In this document: positions 11,551 through 24,072 of the stretch, one piece after another
Position numbering within the stretch: position 1 is the first letter of the stretch
Layout: every line of letters begins with the position of its first letter
DNA from: Setophaga petechia
Lineage: Eukaryota > Chordata > Aves > Passeriformes > Parulidae
Assembly (NCBI GenBank): GCA_024362935.1
Contig: JANCRA010000010.1
Coordinates: 3,836,501 to 3,900,500, forward strand
DNA: 64,000 nucleotides
Reading direction: 5' to 3'
Translations under genes and position numbers: made by a program
Notes under the pieces: generated by a model
Told to the model about the DNA's origin: nothing
Seen by the model: the letters and a program-made list of their open reading frames with translations, nothing else
Database searches by the model: none

Positions 11551-11975
11551 GAGATGGAGCTGAAACCTCAGTGTCCGGGTGGTAGCAGCAGCAAAGCCCA
11601 CCCGGCAGCAGCACAGGCTGAGTTCCATGACCAGGAGCAGCCGTGGATGCCCACGGTGTGGGCAGGCAGGAGCCAGGCAGGGGCTGCTGTGACAGCGGCG
11701 GGGCCCCGAGGGCTGGGGGAGCCCATGCTGAGCGTCCCTGGGCTGAGGGCACATTTCCTTCCCTGGCATCATCTGGGCCTGCACCTCCACCAGTGGCATG
11801 GCCAGGAAAAGAGGGAAGCCATCAAGAGGATCTACAGAGACACAGCCTGACCACTAATTCCAGCAGGCAAAACAAAGGTTTTGCAGAGCAATGGCCCTTG
11901 GATGAATGAAGCAAAACATTTCCAATCAGGGCAGTCCATTCAGTCAGGTGGGGGTACTCTCTGAGGGTACAGCTG
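11551..11975. other. 3' flank of G4 and G3 upstream spacer
   Basis: Positions 11630-11830 hold the conserved 3'-flank block also seen at 4590, 35790 and 62460. The rest, to about 11975, is unassigned sequence upstream of the G3 regulatory repeats. Confidence 0.4.
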
Positions 11976-12196
11976 AGGCCATGATGTCACAGCAGGCTGA
12001 GGTCACAGCAGGCTCTGAGGTCACAGAGGTGCCAGAGCCCCATGCTTGCACAGCAGCACAAGGAGCCAGCAGTCAGTACTTGAGCACAACTGTTGCGGCA
12101 GCAGCGGCGGTGGCAGCAGTGGTGCTGACATTGGGACAGCGGTGTCAGGACAGCGGTGGCAGCAAGAGCTGCAGGACTGGCAGAGGGCAAGGCACC
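11976..12196 (+). promoter_or_regulatory. G3 5' region with TGATGTCA/TGAGGTCA repeats
   Basis: Three octamers lie in 42 bp: TGATGTCA 11982-11989, TGAGGTCA 11998-12005 and TGAGGTCA 12016-12023. A GCGGCAGCAG-rich leader follows and runs into CACCATGG. The block is nearly identical upstream of G1. A cAMP-response-like or nuclear-receptor half-site function is inferred from the motif only. Confidence 0.4.
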
Positions 12197-15100
12197 ATGG
12201 CCCTTGCTCTGCGCCTCTTCCTCCTGCTCCTCCTGGTCGTGGCCCTGCCTGCCAGGGCTGCCCAGGCTGCTCCGCTGCAAGCGTGGGAAGAAGGTGAGCC
12301 GGCAGCCTGGCTGCCCTTTCCCGGCACAGCGCTCCCTGCTCCCTGGGAAGCGCTGGCGATGCTTTTCCCCAGGCCTTTAGGGAGGGTTTCCTCTGGGGGA
12401 GAGAGAGAGCCCCCTTGGGCCTGGGGCTGCCCCTGTTTCCTCTCCAGGGATGTTGGAAAAGGCCTGCAAAGAGAGGGTGGAGAGTGACCAGGAGCCAGGC
12501 CAGAGCTCCCCAGGCCCCAGTGCAGCTTTGGCCTTGTCCACTCACATCTGGCTCCCACGGCTTTACCCGGCCCCCTTGCAGTGCCCAGTTCCCAACGGCA
12601 GAAGGGTATCCCAGCACACCATGGAAATGGCTTGGGTCTTTGCTCCCTTCTAGATTTGGACCACAATTTCAATGATTTGGAAATCTTGTTGAATGATACT
12701 TTGAATGTCTTGAAGAATGCTCAAGGCAAGTTCTGAATTTCCCTTTTTGCTGACATAATAATCAGTGTCCAAGTGGCAAGAGATCACTCATCTGCCATTT
12801 TCGTAAGGGTTAAGTCAGGATGGAAGAATTCTGAAAATCTTGCTCTGCTCCCATCTGGAGCCCTGAGTGATCCCACAGGATCGCTGTCATTGGGAGGAAG
12901 GAGCATTCAGCTGTCCATCCTCCTCCTGTGTGCAATGCCACTGTGTTCTTCTGTGTGCTCTGTACAGCCACAGAGAAGAGCAGAGAGGGAAGGGGCCGGG
13001 CCCAGGGCTGTGCCCCGGGGCTGAGCCTTGCTTCAGCCTGAGGATCTCCTGCAGTGTCACGGGAGCTGTTCTGTCCTGCCTTTCTTTGCAGCTGAACCTG
13101 TTGGTGAAGGTGGGGCAGCTTCCCAACCCACGTTCAGGACTGGGCTTCTGGGAGATGGTGAGGGCAGGTCAAGGCCTTTCCTGTGGGAGAGCTGCCAGCT
13201 CAGAGCCCAGAGCTCGGCCAGGGGGGCATCGCTGCAGGTGGCAGGACAGAACCATGCACGTGTGTGCCCTCGCCCTGCGCGATCCCCTCACCGCTCCTGC
13301 GGCTCAGTGGTGCCCGTGCAGCTGAGCAGAGATGGCAGAAGCTTCTGTGGCTGTTGAGTTACAGATGTGTCAGTAGGGAGGACATTTCCTGCTCCTTTGC
13401 TGATTCCTACACAGAAGCCTTGCTCCAATCGCAGGGGTGAGCAGTGTGTCCCTGCTGACACCACAGGCTGAGCCCTGCTTTTGTGGCATCCATTCCTGGG
13501 AAATGGAAACATGTTTTTCGAAGGTCCTACAACAGGAAAGAACAAAGCTACAGGACAGAAGAGAGCCCATGAACCATCTGAACACATGAGGCAAATGCTG
13601 AAGAAAATGCAGCAGGCAGGACAAGGTAGGTGAATTCCCTCAGCATTATCCTGGGGCTCAGCAGCCGGGGGCTTTGGCTGCACAACTGGACACGCCGTGC
13701 CCGGCACAGCGGGAAGGGATCCATGGCAGCCTCGCTGCCCCGCTGCTGCTTGCACGCTCTGCAGGGCTGTTTCCCAGCCTGGCCTGGCTGCAGCTTCTCC
13801 CCAGCCTCTGCAGGAAGGCATTGGGCATCACCTGACTGGGTGCCCCAGCTGCAACATGGGCCTCAGGTCCCCTGCGATGTCCCTGTCCCCAGGCAAATCA
13901 GAAGGAGCAGCTGTTTGGAGAATGGAGGCCCCTGGCCTACCCAAAATGTTGATAGGGATTTCGTGATTCTTAATGGTGTCTTTGACAAGCACAGGATCCT
14001 GAAGATGCCATGTCCACAATGGGGAACAGCCCCACCTGATCCAGCTCTGCTTCATCCTTTCTCCAGAAGTAGATGGAGAGGCTGGGCAGAAGGAAGCATT
14101 TCCTGGAGGAAGCAGCGCTTTATTGACAGCCTCTGCTGCAGGAAGGGAGGCGATGCCAGGCACAGCCACAGGAGGTAATTGCTGTGCACCTCTGGGCCTG
14201 AGCCCTGCTGAGGCTTCAGCTGCCCTCTCTGCTGCTTGGCACTGCGGGCACAGCCCGGACAAGACGGGCACAGCCCAGAGGAATTATCCCGAGCAGGCTC
14301 AGGGCACTCGGCTACTGAGCTGTCCTGCTGGGCTCCCTCCGTGGGAGACACGTCCCAAAACCTGGGAGCGGCTGCACGGGGTGCCCATGGTGGGGAAAGG
14401 ACAGAGGGGGAGAGCAAGGCTCCAGTGGGCCCTGAGAGGGCTTGGCCATGTGCCCTGGGGCTGGGAGATTTGTCCCAGAGCAAAGAGAGATGGAGAGATG
14501 GAAGAAGGTAGGAAGGGATGGAGAAAGGGCAGGAGGGTCAGAGGGACAGGAGGATGCAGTGGCACTGCCAGCTGCAGTTTTCCCAAGGGATTCAGCAAGA
14601 GTTTCAGCAGTGGGAGTGAGAGCACCCAGAGCCCTGGGCTGCTTTAGCCATTCCACCAGGAATGTTGCACAGAGCTTGAAAAGAAAGTGGAGAGTGACCA
14701 AGAGCCTGCCCAGAGCTCCCCAGGCCCCTGTGCAGCTTTGGCCTTGTCCATTGACATCTGGCTCCCACAGCCTTCCCCGACCCCCTTGCAGTGCCCATTT
14801 CCCAGAGGCAGAATGGGATACCAGCACACTCTGAAAAATGTTCTCATCTGTGCTCTGTTCTAGATGAGGTTGCTGGAAAGGCTTCTCCATTAGATTGGTT
14901 GAATAAAGTTTTGAAGCCTTTGGAGCCTCCTGCAGGTATGCTGTCACTGTCCCACCAAGGAGTAATTGTTGACAACCTGGCAGGAATCTGGCAACAGAAG
15001 TTTCCATGGCTGTTGAGTTACAGATGTGTCTGCAGGGAGGACTTTTCCTGACCCTTTGCTGATTCCTTCACAGAAGCCTTGCTCCAATCGCAGGGGCTGA

Positions 15101-18100
15101 GTAGTGTGTCCCTGCTGCCCCCACAGGCTGCGTCCTGCTTTTATGGCATCCATTTATGGGAAATCAAACCACTTTCTTTTAAGGTCCTATGAGATGGAGG
15201 AACAAAGCCACAGGACACAAGAAACCCCATGAGCCAAAACACATCCTGAAACAAATAGTGACGGAAGTGCACAAAGGGAATGGTGAGAGCATTTCCCTCA
15301 GCCTTGTCCTGGGGCTCAGCAGCTGGGGGCTTTGGCTGCACATCTGGACACGCCATGCCCGGCATAGCGGGAAGGGATCCACAGCAGCCTCGCTGCCCCC
15401 ACTGCTGCTTGCACGCCCTGCAGGGCTGTTTCCCAGCCTGGCGTGGCTGCAGCTTCTCCCCAGCCTCTGCAGGAAGGCATTTGGCATCAGCTGCACCAAA
15501 CTGCACGACGGGCCTGAGATCCCTTGCAATTATCTCGTCCCCAGGCACATCCTAAGGGGTGGCTGCTTGGAGAAGGGTGGGCCATAGGCAGCCCCACGGG
15601 CCTGGGTGGATCAGGATTTTCCTGATCCTTATCCATGTCTTGGACAAGCATTGGCTCCTGAAGAGCCCACCTCCTGGATGTGCAATGATTCCATCTGATC
15701 CCACTGAGCCTCTTCCTTTCTCAAGGGATGGACAGAGGGGCTCTATGGAAGGTGGCATTTCCTGCAGGAAGGGAGGCAATGCCAGGCACAGCCACAGGAG
15801 GTAATTGCTGTGCACCTCTGGGCCTGAGCCCTGCTGAGGCTTCAGCTGCCCTCTCTGCTGCTTGGCACTGTGGGCACAACCTGGACAAGACGGGCACAGC
15901 CCAGAGGAATTATCCCGAGCAGGCTCAGGGCACTCGGCTACTGAGCTGTCCTGCTGGGCTCCCTCCGTGGGAGACACGTCCCGAAACCTGGGAGCGGCTG
16001 CACGGGATGCCCATGGTGGGGAAAGGGCAGAGGGGGAGAGCAAGGCTCCAGTGGGCCCTGAGAGGGCCTGGCTTTTTCCCCTGGGCTGTGGGAGCTGTTC
16101 CATGGGCAGTTGGGTAAGCAGGAGGGAGGGAAGGAGGTTTGGAGCGATCGCTGTGGCACTGCAGATTTCCCCAAGCATGTCGTGAGACTTTCCTGTGTGG
16201 GAGTGAGAAAGCCCCAGGGCCCTGGGCTGCTCCAGCTGCCCCTCCCAGGATATTGCACAGGGACTGCAAAGTGTCTGGACAGTGACCAGGAGCCACAGGC
16301 TCCCACAGCCTTACCCAACCCCCTTGCAGTGCCCAATTCCCAAAGACAAAAGGGGATCCCATCACATCATGGAAATGATTGTGTGGGATCTGTGCTCCCT
16401 TCTAGATTGGGATCACAACTTGGATGATTTGGAAATGCTGGTGAATGGTGGTTTGGAGATGTTGCCAGATGCTGGAGGCAAGCCCTCAATGTACCTTTCC
16501 TGACAAAAAAATCAGTGTCTATGTAGCAAGAGCTCACTCATGTGGCATTTCCTTTAAGTTCCTCTGAAGTTTGATCAGTTCTGGAAACCTTGCCCTGCTC
16601 CCTTTCTGGAGCCCTGAGGGATCCCACAGGATTGCTGTCAGTGGGAGGAAGGAGCATTCAGCTGCCCATCCTCCTCCCGTGTGCAATGCCAGTGTGTCCT
16701 TCCGTGTGCTCTGTGCAGCCACAGAGAAGACCAGAGGGGGAAGGGGCCGGGCCCAGGGCTGTGCCCCGGGGCTGAGCCTTGCCTGCAGCCTGAGGATCTC
16801 CTGCAGTGTCACGGGAGCTGTTCTGTCCTGCCTTTCTTTGCAGCTGAACCTGTTGGTGAAGTTGATCTGGCTTCCCAACCCACATTCAGGATTGAGCCTC
16901 TGGGACATGGTGAGGGTAGGTCAAGGCCTTTCCCCTGGGATAGCTGCCAGCTCAGAACCCAAAGCTCGGCCAGGGGGGCATCACTGCAGGTGCAGGGACA
17001 GATCCATGCAAATGTGTGCCCTCGCCCTGTGTGATCCCCTCACACCTTCTGCTCAGCACTGGCAGCTATTTGGAGGAGGGTAGGCCCTGGCCCAGCCCCA
17101 AAAGCCGAGATGTTTTTTGGATCTTATCCCCATATTTGATGAGCATGATGCCCTGAAGATGCCACCAAAAGAAATCAGGAATTGTTCCATCTGATCCAAC
17201 TGAACTTTTTACTTTCTGAAGTGATGGAGCAAAAGGCAGGACACAAGGAGGTGTTTCCCCAAGGAAGCAGAGGCCGATTGGCAGCCCCTGCTGCAGGAAG
17301 AAAGGCCAAGCCAGACACAGGCACAGGCACAGGAGGTAATTGCTGTGCCAGTCTCAGCCCTTGGCAGGGCTGTGTGGCAGCAGCTCTTCCCCCAGGGCCT
17401 GCCCTTGCACGGCCCGGCAGCAGCCAAAGCTGGAGGCGCCTCTGGAGCTCGTTCACAGCCCCGGGCAAAGGGGACTCGTGCCCCAATGTCCCTCCAGCTG
17501 CAGCTGCTCCGGAGCTGGCCCTGAGTGCCCAGAGACCCAAGGCACAGGAGCAGCCCTGAGCGGGAGCCCGGCCGCGAGCCCTGGGCCAGAGCCAGCCTTG
17601 GCTCCCGACTGGGCAGGGGCTGCACTGGGGCCTGACAGGGCCTGACTCTGTGCCCTGGGGCTGGGGGAGCTGTCACGGGGCAGGGAGGGCCAGGGCTGGC
17701 AGTGGCTGCTCAGGGATGGGTTTGGCCCGTGTCCCTCCAAGCAGCTGCGCTGCCCCTGGGCTCTCCTCCCGGCCTGCTGGGCTTTGTTGGGTGGCACAGC
17801 CTGTGCCAAGGGGCGGCAAGGTGCCTGCAGGCCCCAGCTCTGGGGGAAAGGGAGAACGTCCTGCCCGCATCCAGCGTGCTGCCAGCTCAGCACTGCAGCA
17901 CAGCACGGGCTCACTCTTCCCATTGCTCCCACAGGTGCAGCCAGCCCCACCATACGTGTTCCTGATTCCCAGAAGGGCCATGGAAGGGGTTTCTGTCAGG
18001 GAACAGGCTGCTGGATAGGGTTAATAGTTGGCCTGCTTTTTTTGGAGCTTATCTTCATCTTATGCTGTGTCAAAATTTGGGCATACTGGAAGAGAAATGG

Positions 18101-18868
18101 GTGAGTGTTTTGTTCATCTTTCCCTCAAACAGCTTCTTTTGAAAGTCTAATGTAGACAGGAAACATTCCCAGAGAAGCTTCAGTGGAGTTGTGGCCAGTC
18201 CATGGTTGTCCAAAGAACTCTGCTGAGGGTTCTGCTGCTGCCCAGAGCTTTCATTGGCCTCCTAATTGCTGGGCCTTGTCCTGGGGGGCCCGCTGGGGCT
18301 GCAGCCAGTGCTGGCTCCCACTGAGGCTGCCTGGCCCAGAGCAGCCCCAGGGGCACAGGGCAGAGGCAGAGCAAGGTGGGGAGGAGAAAGAGCAGGGACG
18401 AGATTGCCCTTGAAAGGCAGAGGCGCTCTGGGGCCCGCTCCTGGCCAGGGAGCCTGCCCAGAGCCGTCCCCTGCTGGCCGGGGCCTTGAGGGGCAGCTGT
18501 GCAGCTGGGCCAAGCTGTGCCAGCAGCTCCAGCCATGCTTGGGAGCCTTGCCAGCTCTGGGCCCTGCTGTGCAGGAGGCTCCCTGTGTGCCACTGCCAGC
18601 TGGGGCCTCAGCCACCTCCTCTCTCCACAGGACCATCTCTGCAGCTTCACAAGACCGTCCAAATAACTCAGCCAGGGAGAACTGGACCTGTCATCTCGCA
18701 TCTCCGTGCCCGTGTCCGTTGTCCCTTCCAAGGCTGCATTACCAGCTCATTGCTCGGGACAGCTTGTTGGTACCACCACCCAGCGCAGGACCCTCTGTCC
18801 CCAAAGGTGCTGGCCCTGGTGTCCAGCCAGGGCAGGAGGTGCAGCCCTCTTGCCAGGGACGGGCCTGA
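12197..18868 (+). CDS. G3: three-module secreted/transmembrane family gene
   Basis: Exons: signal peptide 12197-12293. Module A: E2 12654-12725, E3' 13092-13157, E3 13524-13625, E5 14067-14174. Module B: E2 14864-14935, E3 15184-15282, E5 15726-15800. Module C: E2 16406-16477, E3' 16844-16909, E5 17222-17335. Transmembrane 17935-18100, tail 18631-18868. The total is 1347 nt, an exact 448-codon open frame. Every internal exon starts and ends in phase 1, so modules can be gained or lost freely. E2 exons of modules A and C use GC donors (GCAAGT, GCAAGC). Module B E5 lacks 33 nt in frame, and no E3 is seen in module C. The transmembrane exon differs wholly from that of G1 and G2: a span starting GLIVGLLFLELIF, then a CC pair and a KRNG end. 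The tail is proline-rich. The family is unknown. It is likely a cell-surface protein of repeated extracellular units. Confidence 0.65.
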
Positions 18869-19318
18869 CCCCAGCAACATCTTTGGGTTTCATCTCAGGT
18901 GTCTCTGGACTACCACCAGCACTGGTGGAGCTGCTTGTCTGGGCACAGCCAGGGCAGGGCAGGCAGCAGCCGCGCACAGGGTTCCTGAGACAAATCAACC
19001 CCGTTTTTTCTTTGTTTTACATTTATACACAGCAGAAGATTTTAGAAACATTCCGAAACACTTTTTGTAGAAAAATATCCCAAAATACTTCTTCCCTTTT
19101 CCCACTGTAGTTTAGGATTTTTCAAAGTAGTTTTAGAATTCTGAAAAATTTGGAACACTTTTACACTTGCAGAATAAAAAAAAAACAACTGCATTTCATT
19201 GGTAATCTTTACTCTTTGAAGAACTAAGTCATCTCAAGACACCCGAACTTTGAGCACAGTGGGAATCTCCTGCTGTGCAGGAGGGTCTCTGAGTGCCAGC
19301 TGCAACTGGGGCCTGTTT
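18869..19318 (+). other. G3 3' flank up to the ERV A junction
   Basis: Most is unassigned. At 19270-19315 the words GCTGTGCAGGAGGGTCTCTGAGTGCCAG match the conserved stretch that lies just before tail exons in the other copies. The end of ERV A follows directly. This places the retroviral nest immediately upstream of a tail exon, whose other side appears at 35452. Confidence 0.5.
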
Positions 19319-19760
19319 TGTGGAGATAATCGAAACTCCACAACTTTGTGAAAGTTGTAAAGCCAGTATGTTTATTACAGCACTGGTTGCATGTGGAGAT
19401 TCATCTCCTTAAAAGTCATGTGTACCTCTGGGAACTCCAGATCCTTTTTTATCCGCCTCTCAAATACATACGCGACCAATTTCACGATAGGTTCATACAT
19501 ATTCATTTTTATAAATTTGGTGTGACATTTACCGCTAGTTCTTCTTTATCAGAAAGAATTCCTAGGTCAGCTTGGCCTGCTCTCATAGCAGTTTCTCTGT
19601 CTCTCTGTCCCCCCCTCCTTATCCCCGTCCTTCACTGAAGCAGTTTCTCTGAGCCTAGGCTTTTTACCAGAACAGGCAGTCAGACCAAACAGCTATGTTT
19701 TCAAACTACAGACTTAACTCAAAGATGTACCTTTCACCAAAATCAAAATGGATTTCTACT
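19319..19760 (-). mobile_element. ERV A 3' LTR
   Basis: The plus-strand left end is TGTGGAGATAATCG at 19319. AATAAA is present on the minus strand (plus-strand TTTATT 19369-19374). A purine-rich tract on the minus strand (complement of about 19776-19800, CTGCCTCTTTTCCTCCCTTT) lies just before the LTR as a polypurine tract would. The exact right boundary is uncertain. Confidence 0.55.
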
Positions 19761-19889
19761 CTGGAAAATTTCTACTCTGCCTCTTTTCCTCCCTTTCCTA
19801 GAAAATAAGTAAATTATTTTACCTAATGCAAATCCCTACGACAGTAAGTGTCTCTTAATACTCTACCATGTACGTTTGATAAGGAGGTT

Positions 19890-21950
19890 AACACAACTAT
19901 TCGCTGCAGTATAATTCTCCCCATTCCAAATTAGCAATGAATAACCCTAAACTTATTCCAACTAATATTAACAAAACTACAATGGGATGACACAACTTAT
20001 TAAAGATTCCATTTGCTGTTGGTGACCACCCAAAGATCACATTCCACCAGTGATGATCTGCATTTTGTTTTATTCTTTGCAGAATTCTGGTTATTTCTTT
20101 TGTATCATGTTGGATAGTAATTAAGGTTTTCTCTGCATTTTGGAATTTCCTTCAAGATCTCCAGTAGGTCTTGGTGCTTAATTAATTGTTTTACCAACGT
20201 AAGGTCCATCCCAATGGGAGTAGGTGATAGTCTATGATACATTGTGTAATTGGTTTTAATCAACTGGTGGGATGTCACTGGGGCCACGTAGGAAAAATCA
20301 CACCTGACAATCTTAACAAAATTACAAATACAAAAATTAAAATAATTTCTACTAGATAAAATAACATAGTTGTTATCAATTTTTACAGCAGCACAAGCAG
20401 TTTTCAGGCACACATAACTTTTACTAGTATATAGGAGCACAGTTTTCTGATCAGTGACTGGATGAACTTTGAAGTGGCAAATACTCTGTTCAGTGTCTAG
20501 ACACACATCTTGGGCATTAATAGTATTGCTTTCACAAATGAATCCTAGTTCTTCTCTAGTAATGCAGGATTCTAAGTTTACTGTTTGCCACTTTTCATTC
20601 ACCTTTCATGCCCACACCCTATGTTCTGAAGGGTAGAGCACTGTTTTTTCATGATTTAATCCTAGTGCAATGATGGGGTGGATAACGTAAACAGTGGCAT
20701 TACGCATGGTAAGCACAAAGGCAGTGGCCACATTAGAAGCAGGATCATAGGTGAAATTTACCATAGTCCACCAGGATTGAAACTTCCTTTCAAAATCAAT
20801 CACATTATCCCAGACAACTTTCCAAATTTCAGCTGGAAAATTACCTTCACCCCCTTCCCGTATGATCAGAGCTGCTGTTGCCTGCCTCCATACCTGTGCT
20901 TGTATACAACTGAAAGCCAAAGACACATTATCTTGAACTGCACTAAGCGCTTCCACTATCAACCTGTGGTCTTGGCTCCCGGCCTTTTCCCACTTTGGCA
21001 GTACTTTTGAAATCTGCCACTGGCTAATTCCTAATGCCCATAGAGATGACTGGAAATGCTGCTTCAATTTTGCTAGGCCACCTACGGCAGTGGCCAGCTT
21101 ATTCATCAGTATTTCTGAATCAATTCCATTTAAAACTCCCAATCCTGTCCCCAATATCCTAGTTAGATCCTTTCTTATTCTGCTCCTGAGGTATACCTGT
21201 CTTTGTAACCACGTTGTCCAGCCCTCAAAGGATGTTCTTAGGAAAGAGGAGCAGGCTGGTTGGATTTTTGAGATGTTAATTTGCATTAGCAACTCAACAC
21301 GTTTGGGAGACCATTCTGGATTGAACAACAGTCGTTGTTCACCCACATTCCTCACTATGTATGGGTCTATTTCATACACTTCAGGTTCAAGTTTGGGTTG
21401 GGTCTGAACTATTTGAGTACTAGTGTGGGTTGTATAAGGTTCTGCTGTTGTAAAAAGTGCAGTGTCTATTTTAAATTTTAATGAGAGCCCGATAGCATCA
21501 CAAGCCCAAAGACAAGTCACTTCTCCAGGCTGTATCAAGGTGAAATGACACCAACAGTCTGATTCACTTGGGCTATCACAAACTTCCTGGTGTTCGTATA
21601 CAGGAGAGGTTGAGACAGTAATTTCATCTGGTCTCTCATAAGCTGTCTCATTGACTACCTAGCGCTCTATTTTGATTTCTTCTCTCTTGATCTCTTGAAG
21701 TGTCCACAGTTCTCGTTCTTGCCACTCTCGCTCCTCATATACCTGATCTTCATGAATTACTACAGTGGATAGGTTTAGCTCTTTTATCTCAGAAAGTTCT
21801 CTCATGGATCTAGTATACAGATTAAAAGCTTGGGACCAAGGCCATTAAGCATTGCTTTGGATAGAGGTACTCTCTAATTCTAAGACTCCAGTTGTAATTA
21901 TATACAAAGCAATTCTGTAAGTGAAATTACGAACTACCCCTGGCTGCAAT
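19890..21950 (-). pseudogene. ERV A env remnant
   Basis: Open stretches 21538-20606 and 20602-20105, plus a shifted stretch to about 19900, follow pol in the right order. The distal part has a hydrophobic span starting PIVVLLILVG before a short tail, as in a membrane subunit. Many N-glycosylation-type sites and paired cysteines fit an envelope ectodomain. I do not see the CX6CC motif of gamma- and alpharetroviral membrane subunits. At least two stop or frame breaks (near 21660 and 20104) make it non-functional. Its relation to known envelope lineages is unclear to me. Confidence 0.5.
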
Positions 21951-21954
21951 ATAC

Positions 21955-23700
21955 TCATTTTGCCCAAGTAAGCTTTAGTCTCAGTTCATTATCTCCTGGT
22001 GTCACTCTCCAAGGGGCTTCTGGGCCCTTCTTCACTCGAGAGTGATGGATCCAGGCATTCTGCTCCTTGATCTTGATTGCAGTGAAGGTGGTCAGAAGCA
22101 CCTGGAAGAGTCCCTCCCACTGTGGTTCCAGAGTCTTTTCTGTAAGAGGCTTAACATATACATAATCTCTAGACCTTATGTTATGTACTGGCCCATCTAA
22201 CTCGCTGCATTGAGTTCCAGCCATGTGTTTATCAATTTCTCTGAGCTGTTTTTGCTCAAAGCCACCATGTAGGTGGCCAATGTTATCTCCCCAATGTGGG
22301 TGGACATTTCCTTTTTGTATTCCATATGGTCTCCCATAAAGCATTTCAAAGGGACTCAGCTTTTCTTTAGCTTGAGGTTTAGTTTGAATTCTCAGTAGTG
22401 CCAATGGAAGAGCTTGGGGCCAGGGTAGATTAACTTCCTGCCCCAGTCTTACAATCTGCTGCTTAATCAAATTATTTATTTTCTCCACCTGGCGCTTTAT
22501 TGGGGTGGTATGGAGTGTGAAGTTCCCAATCTATTCCCAGGTGGCTACTAATCTGTTGCTCTGTTTTGGAAATGAAATGTGATCCTCTATCCGAGGACAT
22601 TGTGGCTGGAACTCCCAAGAGTGGTGTAATTTCTTGTAATAATAGCCTGGTCACTTCTCGAGCCTTGACAGTTCTGGTGGGAAACACTTCTGGCCACCCC
22701 AAAAACATGTCTGTCAATACCCTCCTTTCCTTGGGAGTTGTAAAAAGTCCATTTGCCTCTGCTGTCCAGGCCCATGGCCTCTCTTAATCTGATCAAGTTT
22801 CAGCCTGGGGGTATTTCTGGGGTTAGTCTGGAGGCAAAGATCACACTGTCAGGTCACTTGAGTAATAGTGGCATATAAATTTCTAGCAATGATTCTTTCA
22901 GTCAAGTAGATGTATAGGGCACCTATTCCCTACTGTGCTTTCTGGTGTTCTTCCCTTACTACTAATAACTGGGAAGGGATTACCAGCTTCTCTTCAATGG
23001 TAGCCCACCCTTCTTGGTTACACAAGATCTTCAATTTTTTGATCTTCAATTAATTTTCTATCTTTCTGCTATATTCTGGCTTACCTTCAAGGGAAATTTG
23101 TCCATCTGGAATTAGGGCTCCTTCAGTAGTTACCTCACCTTTCACTGCTTCCTTTGCCTCTCTATCTGCCAGCTCGTTTCCTTCTTCCAATTCTGAGCTC
23201 ACTCTCTGGTGTGCCTTAATATGCATAATTGCTACCTTTTCAGGCAGCTGAACTGCTTCCAGCAGCTGGATTATCTCTTGTGCATGTTTGAAGATCTTTC
23301 CCTGTGAGGTTAGCAGTCCCCTCTCCTTCCAGATGGCTCCATGTGCATTCACGACTCTGAATACTTTGAGTCCGTATAGATGTTTATTCTCTTTCCTTTT
23401 GCCATTTCCAAAGCACGGGTCAGGGCAATTAGCTCGGTTTTTTTGCGCAGAGGTGCCTGTTGGTAAAGGTCCGGATTTTACTACCTCTCTACAGGTAGTC
23501 ACTGTGTATCCAGCATGTCGCCTTCCACCCGCAACGTGCCTCCTCCCACCAGTGAACCAGGTCTCTGCATCGTCCAAAGGAGTGTCCTTTAAGTCTGGGC
23601 GGCTGGAGTAAGTAGCTTCAAAGGTCTCCAGGCAGTCGTTGTGTACTGCTTCCCCTTGATTTCCACTGAGAAAAGAAGCTGGGTTGACAATATTAGTTAC
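21955..23700 (-). pseudogene. ERV A pol, RNase H and integrase part
   Basis: The stretch 23700-23050 reads as an RNase H domain, with IKAHQRV and NELADREAKEA recognisable. The stretch 22717-22472 holds the integrase core (SSDRGSHF for the second catalytic aspartate). The stretch 22488-21955 holds the integrase C-terminal part (PFEMLYGRPYG; ARVKKGPEAPW-like end). Frame breaks lie near 22470, 22800-23040 and 23400. At its upstream edge (23695-23700) it carries one copy of the ERV C target duplication. Confidence 0.7.
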
Positions 23701-24072
23701 TGTTGGAGAAGGGAGACGTGACACCAGATGGTTCATCAACGTAGCTCGATTTATTGATCTCCATTGACAGGTTAAATACACTTCTTAATTAGTCTCATAC
23801 ATATTGTAAAAGCTGAGCTCATTATTGGTCAGAAGGCATTTGCGTCAATATCTGCAACGTAGTTATATTTCTGCAACATAGTTATACTTCTATATTCCTG
23901 TTGCTCGCTAGCTACGATTCCTACAGCACGTCTGCTAGGTTCAGGCCAAGTTGTTTTGCTGACAAGGGCACTGTGATCACAGAGCTACCCTTGGTTCTCA
24001 CAGCTACCCTTGCCCTACTTATTGCTCATATTGATCATCTTATAGCCACTGTGGCCTTTCTCATCAAGCCAC

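Noticed and set aside
12061..12190. Glutamine/alanine/serine-rich frames over the GCAGCAGCGG stretch
   Set aside because: A triplet-rich 5' leader upstream of a strong Kozak ATG. The frame differs among gene copies.
13890..13965. Possible extra exon (E4) beginning after TGTCCCCAG
   Set aside because: The acceptor-like AG is lost in other copies, there is no consistent donor, and the frame hits stops. It is treated as conserved intron.
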